Below, piece after piece: positions 25,950 through 33,525 of a stretch of DNA of 64,000 bases. Where the stretch lies: assembly GCF_036178145.1 (NCBI RefSeq), contig NZ_CP108067.1, positions 1,674,001-1,738,000 on the forward strand, in the 5' to 3' direction. Below the pieces are notes generated by a model. That model made no database searches. It was not told the origin of the DNA and saw nothing but the letters and a program-made list of their open reading frames with translations. The first letter of the stretch is position 1. Each line of letters opens with the position of its first letter. This DNA comes from Streptomyces sp. NBC_00273 (GTDB taxonomy: Bacteria > Actinomycetota > Actinomycetes > Streptomycetales > Streptomycetaceae). Made by a program: the position numbers and the translations under genes.

Positions 25950-27134
25950 GTGCGCCCGGAGTTGGACCGCGCGAAGCTGCTGGCGGCCCGTTACAGGGCC
26001 GCCGAGACCCGTCCGTACCTCGCTTCCGCCCTGTACGCCCTGACCGTCGTCCCTTCGGCCGGGGTGCGCACCATGGGCGTCGACCGGCACTGGCGCTGCT
26101 ACGTCTCGCCCGCCTTCGTCGAGGCGACCCCGGTGGCCCAGCTGGCCGGGGTGTGGATCCACGAGGTGGCGCACCTGCTGCGCGACCACCACGGCCGGGC
26201 GGAGCGGCTGCCCGCCGCCGACCAGCGCGACCACGTCCGGGTCAACATCGCCCAGGACTGCGAGATCAACGACGACCTGCTGGCCGACGGGCTGGCGCTG
26301 CCCGAGGGCCGGATGGAGCCCAGGCTCTACGGCCTGCCCACGGGCGGCCTGTTCGAGACGTACCTGCCGGCGATTCCCCCGACGCCCCACGGGCCGGACT
26401 GCGGCTCCGGTGCGCACGGCACCCCCGTGCCCTGGGAGCTGGGCGGGGACGGCGGCCCCGCCCGGGTCGGACCGGTGGAGGCCGAGGCCCTGCGCCGGCA
26501 GACCGCCGAGGCCGTACGGGCCCACCGGCGCACCCGGGGTCGGGTCCCCGAGGGCTGGGCCCGGTGGGCCGAGGAGGTCCTGGAGCCCTCCGTCGACTGG
26601 CGCCGGGCTCTGGCGGGAGCGGTCCGCGAGGCCGCCGCCTGGGCGGCCGGCGCGGTGGACTACACGTACCGCCGCCCCTCGCGCCGGACACCCGCGCTCG
26701 GCGGCCGGGTGGTGCTGCCCAGTCTGCGCAGGCCGCTGCCGCGGGTGGCCGTCGTCATCGACACCTCGGGATCGATGGGCCCGGACGAGCTCGCGGCCGC
26801 GCTCGCCGAAGTCACGGGCGTCCTGCGGGAGGTGGGCGTCGGCGGCAACCGGGTCGCCGTCCTCGCGTGCGACGCCGACGTGCACGCCGTGACCCGGGTG
26901 CGCAGTGCCGGCGAGGTGACCCTGGCCGGTGGCGGGGGGACGGACATGCGGGTCGGCATCGGCGCGGCCCTGGCCCTGCCCGACCGGCCGAACATCGTGG
27001 TCGTGCTGACCGACGGGTTCACGCCCTGGCCGGACGAGACGCCGTCCTGCCGGCTGATCGCCGCACTGGTCGGGAACGCACCGCCCCCGCCCCCGTCCTG
27101 GGTGGAAACCGTACGCGTCGACCTGGCCACGTGA
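25950..27134 (+). CDS. VWA-domain / putative metallopeptidase (DUF2201-like, COG3864 type)
   Basis: A 394-residue protein. The N-terminal domain contains HEVAH at residues 71-75, an HExxH zinc-peptidase signature, followed by a helix with paired His. A C-terminal VWA-like domain carries the MIDAS motif DTSGS at 271-275 and later LTDGFTPWP. This is the layout of predicted metallopeptidase/VWA proteins that pair with MoxR ATPases. The start is GTG 25950. It is the last gene of the cassette. Whether the peptidase domain is active cannot be judged from sequence alone. Confidence 0.85.
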   Translation: MRPELDRAKLLAARYRAAETRPYLASALYALTVVPSAGVRTMGVDRHWRCYVSPAFVEATPVAQLAGVWIHEVAHLLRDHHGRAERLPAADQRDHVRVNIAQDCEINDDLLADGLALPEGRMEPRLYGLPTGGLFETYLPAIPPTPHGPDCGSGAHGTPVPWELGGDGGPARVGPVEAEALRRQTAEAVRAHRRTRGRVPEGWARWAEEVLEPSVDWRRALAGAVREAAAWAAGAVDYTYRRPSRRTPALGGRVVLPSLRRPLPRVAVVIDTSGSMGPDELAAALAEVTGVLREVGVGGNRVAVLACDADVHAVTRVRSAGEVTLAGGGGTDMRVGIGAALALPDRPNIVVVLTDGFTPWPDETPSCRLIAALVGNAPPPPPSWVETVRVDLAT

Positions 27135-27217
27135 GGGCGGCAGGTGCGGGCGATTCGCCAAGTGACCTGCTTCCGGCGGCCTTTGCCGACACGGCACCAA
27201 CACGCCCCTCAATGACG

Positions 27218-27283
27218 CATCTTGTCACCCTCTGTGTTTAACGGCCCGCAATTCGGTAACAAGATGTAGTGACAGGCAGTCAC
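27218..27283. promoter_or_regulatory. Inverted repeats upstream of small membrane protein
   Basis: CATCTTGTCACC (27218-27229) is mirrored by GGTAACAAGATG (27255-27266), matching at 11 of 12 positions with a 25-bp spacer. A second inverted repeat, GTGAC-N5-GTCAC, lies at 27269-27283. Possible regulator sites; the factor is unknown. Confidence 0.45.
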
Positions 27284-27304
27284 CACTCGACGAAAGGCAG
27301 GACC

Positions 27305-27496
27305 ATGAACCTCGTCAACGTGCTCATCCTCGTCGCGGTCCTCGCACTTGTCGGCCTTCTGATCGCAGCCCCCAGCGCCACCGTGCGGCGCAACCCGTTC
27401 CCGGGCCGGCGACAGCGGGCCGACCGCCGCCGCTCGGGCGCTCCCCGGTCGACCCAGGTACCCGGTCAGCGGGGCATCCAGCACCACGCGCCCTGA
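27305..27496 (+). CDS. Small single-pass membrane protein
   Basis: A 63-residue protein. Residues 3-23 form one hydrophobic helix (NVLILVAVLALVGLLIAA). The rest is strongly basic (RRNPFPGRRQRADRRRS) and likely cytoplasmic. The start is ATG 27305 with AAAGGCAGG upstream. It looks like the small membrane proteins widespread in actinomycetes, and no function can be assigned. Inverted repeats upstream suggest specific regulation. Confidence 0.65.
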   Translation: MNLVNVLILVAVLALVGLLIAAPSATVRRNPFPGRRQRADRRRSGAPRSTQVPGQRGIQHHAP

Positions 27497-27517
27497 CCCG
27501 GGCAGGGCAGCCGGCCG

Positions 27518-27733
27518 TCAGACGGCTTCGGTGGCGAAGAGCTCCAGGTGGGCGCAGTGCGGGCAGCGAAACGCCTCGATGCGCCGCCGGGGCTTTCCCA
27601 GCCGTTTGGCACCGCCGAACAGACCGCGTTCCAGCTCCCCGGCGATCCAGCGCGCGTACCCCCGGGCCCCCTCGCCGGCGTCCTCGACGAAACCCGGCTC
27701 CAGGCCGACGCCACCGCAGTACGTACATCTCAT
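27518..27733 (-). CDS. Small zinc-ribbon protein
   Basis: A 71-residue protein with two CxxC pairs, CTYC at the N-terminus and CPHC near the C-terminus, spaced as a zinc ribbon. The sequence between them is basic (RLGKPRRRIEAFRC). The start is taken at ATG 27733, where MRCTYCGG is the typical opening of such proteins; a GTG at 27742 is possible. The role (nucleic-acid or protein binding) is inferred only from the fold. Confidence 0.7.
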   Translation of the reverse strand: MRCTYCGGVGLEPGFVEDAGEGARGYARWIAGELERGLFGGAKRLGKPRRRIEAFRCPHCAHLELFATEAV

Positions 27734-27993
27734 CGCGTCCACGGGCCGAGTGTAGGCAGCGGGGCCGGGGCGCCGGCGATCGGTCCGGCGCCGCGGCCCC
27801 GTGAGGAACTTCACCGCGAGGGACGTCCCCGACCGCGGCCCGCGTTGCTAGATTGTCCGGCGGCCGGTCCAAGGCCCCGGACGAGATGCGCCGTACCCGG
27901 TTACGCACGACGACGCGCGAGGTGCTGCACGAGCAGCGCCGTCCGCTGTCCGCACCCGGGCAGCGTCCTCGTCGAGCAAGATGGGCGTACGCC

Positions 27994-28479
27994 ATGACCG
28001 TGCCACTCACCCGCAGCCTGTACCGGACGACCGCGCACGCCGCGGGGGGACGTACCGGATCCGTCCGCACGGACGACGGACGCCTGGACGTCCGCCTCGC
28101 CCCGCCGCGCAAGAAGGTGCCCGGCACCACCAACCCCGAGCAGCTGTTCGCGGCCGGTTTCGCCGCCTGCTTCACTTCCGCGCTCGCGGAGGTCGCCGCC
28201 GAGTTCGGGGCGGACGCCTCCACCGCACGCGTGGCCTGCGAGGTCCAGCTCGGCACCACGGACACGCCCGCCGGGTACGGCCTCGCGGTGACGCTCACCG
28301 TCGGCCTGCCCGGGTGGCGGGCCGTGGACCTCCAGCCCCTGCTGCACCGGGCGGACGCGGTCTGCCCGTACTCCCAGGCCGTGCGCGGCAACGTACCGCT
28401 GACGCTCCTGGCCCTGGACGAGCCCGCCGAGCCCGAGGCGGTCGAGTCCGTCGAGCCCGCCGCCGATGACCGCGCCTGA
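27994..28479 (+). CDS. Organic hydroperoxide resistance protein (Ohr/OsmC family)
   Basis: A 161-residue OsmC/Ohr-family thiol peroxidase. The two redox Cys are Cys59 (FAACFTSAL) and Cys124 (CPYSQAV), and PEQLFAAGFAACF is the Ohr signature. It reduces organic hydroperoxides through a dihydrolipoamide-linked cycle. About 20 C-terminal residues beyond the usual end are Glu/Pro-rich. The start is ATG 27994, where MTVPLTRSLYRT matches the family start. No ohrR gene lies beside it. The following gene overlaps it by 14 bp. Confidence 0.88.
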   Translation: MTVPLTRSLYRTTAHAAGGRTGSVRTDDGRLDVRLAPPRKKVPGTTNPEQLFAAGFAACFTSALAEVAAEFGADASTARVACEVQLGTTDTPAGYGLAVTLTVGLPGWRAVDLQPLLHRADAVCPYSQAVRGNVPLTLLALDEPAEPEAVESVEPAADDRA

Positions 28480-28915
28480 GTCCGGGCCGGGCGGGCACCT
28501 CCCGGACGGCCCCGGCGTTCCCGTGCCCGAGCACGGCGCCTGGCTGCGGCGCGGCATCAGCCGCGACGGCGGGCCCCTCGTCGAGGACCGCGAAGTGGTG
28601 TGGCTGCAGGCCGGGTCGTACTACGCCGACAGCCGGGGCTTCGCCGGCGAGACGTCCTTCGACGGCTCCCAGGTGCACTTCCACCACCTCACGGGCGAGC
28701 CCGGCGAAGACGCCGGCACCTTCCGGTGGGACGGTGCGAACCTCGTCGAACGGGGCACCAACCCGGACGGCAGCACCTTCCTGGAGATCTGGGCCCCACT
28801 GCCCGCTGCCGACGGCGCGTGCGGCTCCTGGTCGGGCCCGGACCACCACGTGGTGCGCGTCGGCCGCCACGTGGTGCACGTCGATTCCGGTGCCGGTACG
28901 TACTGGCGGCTGTAG
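28466..28915 (+). CDS. Hypothetical protein, possible lipocalin-like fold
   Basis: A 149-residue soluble protein with an alternating beta pattern (EVVWLQAGSYYADSR, then SQVHFHHLTGEPGED). This suggests a small barrel that binds a ligand, but I do not recognise the family. It overlaps the ohr gene by 14 bp, so it is probably co-transcribed and may share a role in oxidative or xenobiotic stress. That link is inference from context. Confidence 0.6.
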   Translation: MTAPESGPGGHLPDGPGVPVPEHGAWLRRGISRDGGPLVEDREVVWLQAGSYYADSRGFAGETSFDGSQVHFHHLTGEPGEDAGTFRWDGANLVERGTNPDGSTFLEIWAPLPAADGACGSWSGPDHHVVRVGRHVVHVDSGAGTYWRL

Positions 28916-28934
28916 CCGGGGCGGCGGGGAACCG

Positions 28935-29729
28935 TCAGTGCAGGAGACCCGCCGGGAGGTATTCCGCGTACTCCGAAGCCGGCCGACCGGTGGCCTGGCG
29001 GACCAGGTCCTCGATGGGGTCGACCGCCTCCTCCGACAGGGGCCTGCCGAGTCGGGCGGCGACGTCCTTGCGCAGGGTCGGGAGCATGGCGTAGAGGCGG
29101 TCGCCGGGGCAGGACGTGGCGTTGAAGTCGCGGTGGCCGTAGATCTCCGACGCGGGCAGGCCGTACTGGTCGCAGACGTGTGCGCACAGGTCGGCCAGGG
29201 CCGCGTACTGCGCCGCCGGCGGGTCCTGCGAGGTGTACGTGCCCTCGTTCTCGATGCCGATCGACACGGTGTTCTGGCCGACGCAGTGTGCCGCCCGCAC
29301 CTGGCGGGTGCCGGTGCGCAGCTCGGCCAGGCTGTTGTGGCGCCCCTCCAGCACGAAGGCCCCGCGGCTGACGGTGAAGTGCTGACCCGTGTCGATCCAG
29401 CCCTGCGCGTCCATGTGGTACGTCTGGATGGCGCGGGCGAGGGCGAAGGCGCGCTGCTGCGAGTAGTCCGTCACGTTCGCAGTCGCCGTGTGGTGGACGA
29501 TGATCCGCTCCGGGCCGTTAGCCAGGACGACGACGGGTTCGGACGCCGCCCGCGCACCCCAGGCGGCGCAGCCGATGATGTCCGGGCCGGCGGCGGAGTA
29601 CGCCCGCCCCGCCGTGGCGAGCGGCAGTGCCGCGGCGGCGGTCAGGGCGAAGGCTCCCCTGAGGACCGACCGGCGGGTGTACGGGGCCGCGGCGCGCGCC
29701 GACGGCTGGTGCAGTGCGGAGGAGGTCAT
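28935..29729 (-). CDS. Tat-exported peptidoglycan recognition / N-acetylmuramoyl-L-alanine amidase
   Basis: A 264-residue protein. The N-terminus has a twin-arginine signal (TRRSVLRG at about residues 18-25) followed by a hydrophobic stretch ending near AYSA. The mature part is a PGRP/amidase_2 domain: IIVHHTATAN and the later SCPGD provide zinc ligands, and IEIYGHRDF-type sequence is present (SEIYGHRDF). It likely cleaves the muramoyl-L-alanine bond of peptidoglycan outside the cell. The start is ATG 29729, with GGAGG immediately upstream on the minus strand absent, so the exact start is moderately certain. Confidence 0.85.
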   Translation of the reverse strand: MTSSALHQPSARAAAPYTRRSVLRGAFALTAAAALPLATAGRAYSAAGPDIIGCAAWGARAASEPVVVLANGPERIIVHHTATANVTDYSQQRAFALARAIQTYHMDAQGWIDTGQHFTVSRGAFVLEGRHNSLAELRTGTRQVRAAHCVGQNTVSIGIENEGTYTSQDPPAAQYAALADLCAHVCDQYGLPASEIYGHRDFNATSCPGDRLYAMLPTLRKDVAARLGRPLSEEAVDPIEDLVRQATGRPASEYAEYLPAGLLH

Positions 29730-29841
29730 GCGGCGCCATTGAAGGGGACTCCCCCTCCACCGGCCGCGCAGACACACCGCGCAACCCCCGGACGTACCAC
29801 CATCGGTGGCCCCACCGGGAGTCCTCGGCGTCCGACACGGC

Positions 29842-30321
29842 CTAGCCGAGGCCCTGGGGAGTCTCCTCCCCGTCGGTCCACCAGACGCCCAGTCTCTGGC
29901 GGACCAGGTACCAGCCGCCCTCGGGGCCCCGGCGGAAGTCCCAGTCGTACGGACCGCCCATGGAGTAGGGCGAAGAGCTCTGCCCGCTCCCCGTCACGGC
30001 GACGAACCACATGTACCCCACGCCCGTCGCCCGGTCCTCCTCCACCTGGAAGTCCATGTTCAGGATGTGGTGCTGCATGCTCGGGAAGTGCGCCTCCGCC
30101 TCCTCCACCTTCGCCCGGACCGCCTCCCTCCCGCGGATCTCTCCCCACGGCCCGAACTCCAGTACCGCGTCCTCGGCCCAGCACTCGATCCAGGTCCGCC
30201 AGTCCTTGCGGTCCAGCGCCCGCCAACCGCGGATCATGAGCCGCCGCAACGCTTCCTTGTCCTCCAGGACCCGCAGTCGGCGCAGCAGGTCCTCGTACGC
30301 CACTTCGGTCCCCGTGGTCAC
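29842..30321 (-). CDS. SnoaL/NTF2-like protein
   Basis: A 159-residue protein with the NTF2-like cone fold pattern: an N-terminal helix LEDKEALRRLMIRGWRALD, then WRTWIECWAEDAVLEF and beta strands ending YLVRQRLGVWW. Proteins of this family include SnoaL-type cyclases and small hydratases or isomerases. The start is a GTG overlapping the stop of the SDR gene (GTGA, 30318-30321), so the two products likely work together on one small molecule. The substrate is not known. Confidence 0.8.
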   Translation of the reverse strand: MTTGTEVAYEDLLRRLRVLEDKEALRRLMIRGWRALDRKDWRTWIECWAEDAVLEFGPWGEIRGREAVRAKVEEAEAHFPSMQHHILNMDFQVEEDRATGVGYMWFVAVTGSGQSSSPYSMGGPYDWDFRRGPEGGWYLVRQRLGVWWTDGEETPQGLG

Positions 30322-31052
30322 TGCGCGCTCGCAGCAGGGCGTACGACGATCTCGTTGACGTCGACCTCGGCCGGCTGGGCGACGGCATAGGCAACGGCTC
30401 CGGCGATGGCGGACGCCGGCAGCGCCACGGCGCGATAGGCCTTCATGGCCTCGCGCGCGGCAGGATCGGAGATCCCTTCGGCCAGCTCCGACTCGGTCAC
30501 GCCCGGAGAGACCAGGGTGACCCGGACGGAGCCGTCCGACTCCTGGCGCAGCCCTTCGGACAGGGCGCGGACGGCGAACTTGGTGGCGCAGTAGACGGCC
30601 GCGGTGGGCGACACCTCGTACGCGCCGACGGAGGCGACGTTCACGAAGTGCCCGCCGCCCTGGGCGCGCATCACCGGCAGGGCGGCGGCGATCCCGTGCA
30701 GCACGCCCTTGACGTTCACGTCGATCGTCCGGTCCCACTCGTCGACCTTCAGCGCGGCCAGCGGCGAGAGCGGCATCACCCCGGCGTTGTTGACCATGAC
30801 GTCCAATCGGCCGTAGTGCTCCCGGGCGGCGGCCACGAAGGCCTGCACGTCGGCGGCGTCAGTGACGTCCAGCCGCCGGAAGGCCGCCGTACCGCCTGCC
30901 TCGTTGATCTCCCGGCTGAGCGCAGCGAGCCGATCGCCGCGCCGCGCGCCCAGGAGCAACCGGTGGCCGTCGGCGGCCAGCCGCCGAGCCGTCGCCTCAC
31001 CGATCCCGCTGCTGGCTCCGGTGATGGCCACCACCTTGGCTTCGTTCCTCAT
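30318..31052 (-). CDS. Short-chain dehydrogenase/reductase
   Basis: A 244-residue classical SDR: cofactor motif TGASSGIG at residues 11-18, NNAG at about 87-90, catalytic Tyr and Lys in YCATK, and Ser in NVASVGAYE. It likely uses NADP(H). The start is ATG 31052 (MRNEAKVVAITG). It is coupled to the downstream SnoaL-like gene. Behind it lies the 170-bp foldback element. Confidence 0.9.
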   Translation of the reverse strand: MRNEAKVVAITGASSGIGEATARRLAADGHRLLLGARRGDRLAALSREINEAGGTAAFRRLDVTDAADVQAFVAAAREHYGRLDVMVNNAGVMPLSPLAALKVDEWDRTIDVNVKGVLHGIAAALPVMRAQGGGHFVNVASVGAYEVSPTAAVYCATKFAVRALSEGLRQESDGSVRVTLVSPGVTESELAEGISDPAAREAMKAYRAVALPASAIAGAVAYAVAQPAEVDVNEIVVRPAASAQ

Positions 31053-31168
31053 CCCTGATGCCTGCCCTACTCCTCGTTCGAAGCGGATGACCCCGCCCGA
31101 CCGAGTCTGGACAAGCCGCAGTCGACCGACCAGGACGCACCGCACCCTGGCAGTACGCCTCCCCGCGC

Positions 31169-31338
31169 CCTAGGTCCTGCCGTCAAAGTGGCGTCGGCCG
31201 AGCCCGCGGCGTCCGGTGCCGTGCATGGCAAGACGGAGGGGCGCCCGTGTACTGGACGTACTCGGGTGCCCCGACAACGCGGCCAGGTGCGGTGCCGGGC
31301 GTCGCGGGCCCGACGGGACTTTGACGACAGGGCCTAGG
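31169..31338. mobile_element. 170-bp foldback element (MITE-like), IS5-type ends
   Basis: The ends are CCTAGGTCCTGCCGTCAAAGT (31169-31189, 20 nt shown in the body) and its near-complement at 31318-31338, matching at 19 of 21 positions. The inverted similarity continues inward for about 50 bp (CGTCGG, CCCGCG, GGTGCCG blocks). The centre has another inverted repeat (GGGGCGCCCG...CGGGTGCCCC), so nearly the whole element can fold into one hairpin. CTAG flanks both ends. It encodes no protein. A 16-nt copy of its right end recurs at 52818-52833. Assignment to an IS5-like donor is inference. Confidence 0.75.
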
Positions 31339-31373
31339 CTGCGGCCCTCTTGCGCTACGTGGAGACGCTGCCG

Positions 31374-33434
31374 CTACGTGGTGACGCGGCCGAGCCAGAG
31401 CAGGTCGCGGGCCCGGGTCATCGCCACGAAGAGCCGGCTGCGGAGCAGTTCCTCGCGCTCCCGGGCCGTCTCCGACGTCTCCGTACCACCCGCCGTACCG
31501 CTCGCCGTGCCGGTCGGGGTCCCGTGCGCGAACACCGCGTCGTACTGGGGCAGGAGGACGTTCTTGAACTCCAGGCCCTTGGCCCTGCGGTAGGTGCCCA
31601 GCTTCACCGCGTCGACCGCGCGGCCGTCGTAGTGCTCCAACAGGCGGACCGCGATGCCCGCCTGGGTGAGCAGCCGCTGGTAGTGGCCGACGGCGCGCAT
31701 GGAGGGGCACAGCAGGGCGGTGTCGGCCGGCGCGCCGGCGGGCAGGGAACGCAGGGCGTCCAGGAGTTCCCTGTCGTGGGCTTCCACCGTGGGCCTGGTG
31801 ACGCGTACGACGTCCCCGTCGTGGTAGGTGAGGTCGACGTCGCGGCGGCCCGGGGTGCGCTCGCCGTCGAGGTCCTCGAAGGCGTCGTCGGCCACGACGG
31901 TGAGGGCCGCGTCCAGGATCTGCTTGCTGTTGCGGTAGTTGGTGCGCAGCACTTGGCCGCGGTCGCCGCGGATGTCGATGCCCGCGTCGCTGAGCCGGAA
32001 GCCTCCCGGGTACACGGTCTGCTGGCCGTCGCCGACGAGCAGCAGACCGTTCGGAGCGTCACCGACGAGTGCGTGCAGCAGGCGCACGCCGACGAGCGTG
32101 AGGTCCTGTACCTCGTCCACGACGACGGCCGCGTACGGGGGCCGCTCGCGCCGGCGGACCGCTTCGGCCAGGGCCAGGGAGAGGACGTCGTTGAAGTCGT
32201 GGACGCCGCGCTCGCAGCGCAGCGCTTCGTACGCCTCGTACAGCTCCCACATCGACTGCCGGTGCGCACGGTGCAGACGCGCCTTCCGCCGCCGCCTGGG
32301 GACGGTCACGTACTCCTCGAAGCGGGTGAGGCCCCGCCCCTTGATGACGTAGTCGATCTCTTCGCGCCAGTAGGCGGGGGCCGGGTCGAGCTCGGCCAGG
32401 CGGCTCCCGCGGCCGACGTTCTTCCAGGCCAGGCTGAAGGCGGTCTCGGCCTTGTCCTTGTGCAGCCGTACCGGTACGCCCCGCTCCTGTAGGAACTCCT
32501 GCGCCCAGGAGTGGAGGCTGCTGAAGTCCACCCGGTCGGCGACGGCCGGGGCCATGGCCTTGAGGAAGGTGCTCTGCACGCGGGGCAGGTTGTTGGCGAA
32601 GGTGACGTACAGGATGCGGCCGGTCGTCCGCCGGGCCAGGTGGGCCGCACGGTGCAGGGCGACGACCGTCTTGCCGGTACCCGCCGGTCCGCTGATGCGG
32701 GCCGGGCCCGCCCAGTTGCGGCGCACCAGCGCCACCTGATCGGGGTGGAGGAAGGTCATCCACTGCTCGATCGGCCCCTCCAGCGCCCCCTTCAAGGCCG
32801 CGTCGCGCAGCCCTTCCAGGTCGAACAGCCCGTCCGGGGAGCTCGGTCGGTGGCGCTCGGGCGCCGGCGGCGGCTGCAGGTGGACGGTCGACGCGGCGTA
32901 GCCCGGGAACACCCGCTCGAGGTGATCGGCGATCGCCCGTACCGACTCCGCGCGCAGCCGGTGCCGCTCGGAGAGCAGCACCGGGCCGATCTCGTGTTCG
33001 CCCAGGAGCCGTATCCGGCCGCGGCTCGCATCGACACGCTGACCGGCCAACACCATGAGCGGCTGGACCGCCACCGGTGACATGCCGAGGGACGCCACCG
33101 CGCTCTCGGCGGCCTTCGTGGCGGCGAGCAGCCCGGTCGCGTGTTCGTCGCCCGGCTCGCCGCCGGCGGTGACGTCGATGACGAAGACACCGCCGGGCCC
33201 CACCAGCAGCATGTCCGCGGCAGCGGTCCGCGTCCCGGACCACTGCCGGTCGACGAGCAACCGCCATCCGCGCGCGGTCAGTACCAACAGCTGGGCGAGG
33301 ACGCGCTGTTCGCCCTCCCCGACCGCGCTCCACCGCAGGGCCTGCCGGCGGGCGGCCTCCCATTGTTCCCGGAGCAACCGCTCCTGCCGCCGCGCGTCCT
33401 GCGCCCGCTGCGATGCCGCCCCGCCTGCCCCCAT
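31374..33434 (-). CDS. NERD-domain UvrD/Rep-like superfamily 1 helicase
   Basis: A 686-residue protein. The N-terminal region has a nuclease-related NERD-like domain (EQRVLAQLLVL, TAAADMLLVGPGGVFVID), followed by SF1 helicase motifs: Walker A GPAGTGKTVVALH, Walker B VVVDEVQDL, motif III VGDGQQTVYPGG, and C-terminal GLEFKNVLLPQ and LFVAMTRARDLL. It probably unwinds DNA in repair or defence against foreign DNA. ATG 33434, preceded by GAGGGGGG, is chosen over an in-frame ATG at 33467. A HEAT-like gene lies upstream in the same direction, 91 bp away. Confidence 0.85.
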   Translation of the reverse strand: MGAGGAASQRAQDARRQERLLREQWEAARRQALRWSAVGEGEQRVLAQLLVLTARGWRLLVDRQWSGTRTAAADMLLVGPGGVFVIDVTAGGEPGDEHATGLLAATKAAESAVASLGMSPVAVQPLMVLAGQRVDASRGRIRLLGEHEIGPVLLSERHRLRAESVRAIADHLERVFPGYAASTVHLQPPPAPERHRPSSPDGLFDLEGLRDAALKGALEGPIEQWMTFLHPDQVALVRRNWAGPARISGPAGTGKTVVALHRAAHLARRTTGRILYVTFANNLPRVQSTFLKAMAPAVADRVDFSSLHSWAQEFLQERGVPVRLHKDKAETAFSLAWKNVGRGSRLAELDPAPAYWREEIDYVIKGRGLTRFEEYVTVPRRRRKARLHRAHRQSMWELYEAYEALRCERGVHDFNDVLSLALAEAVRRRERPPYAAVVVDEVQDLTLVGVRLLHALVGDAPNGLLLVGDGQQTVYPGGFRLSDAGIDIRGDRGQVLRTNYRNSKQILDAALTVVADDAFEDLDGERTPGRRDVDLTYHDGDVVRVTRPTVEAHDRELLDALRSLPAGAPADTALLCPSMRAVGHYQRLLTQAGIAVRLLEHYDGRAVDAVKLGTYRRAKGLEFKNVLLPQYDAVFAHGTPTGTASGTAGGTETSETAREREELLRSRLFVAMTRARDLLWLGRVTT

Positions 33435-33525
33435 ACCAGCCCCCCTCGTACGCGGAGTGACGATCATAGGGCGGAACGCAACCGTGACGGCAGGGCGCGT
33501 ACCGGGCCGTCCGGGCCCGGTCCTG

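Noticed and set aside
21926..27134. Known phage-defence system name for the LRR-ankyrin-MoxR-VWA cassette
   Set aside because: I cannot tie this gene order to a named system from sequence alone, so only the component families are given.
31169..31338. Simple transcription terminator
   Set aside because: The IS-like ends, CTAG flanks and repeated end sequence at 52.8 kb fit a mobile element better than a terminator.
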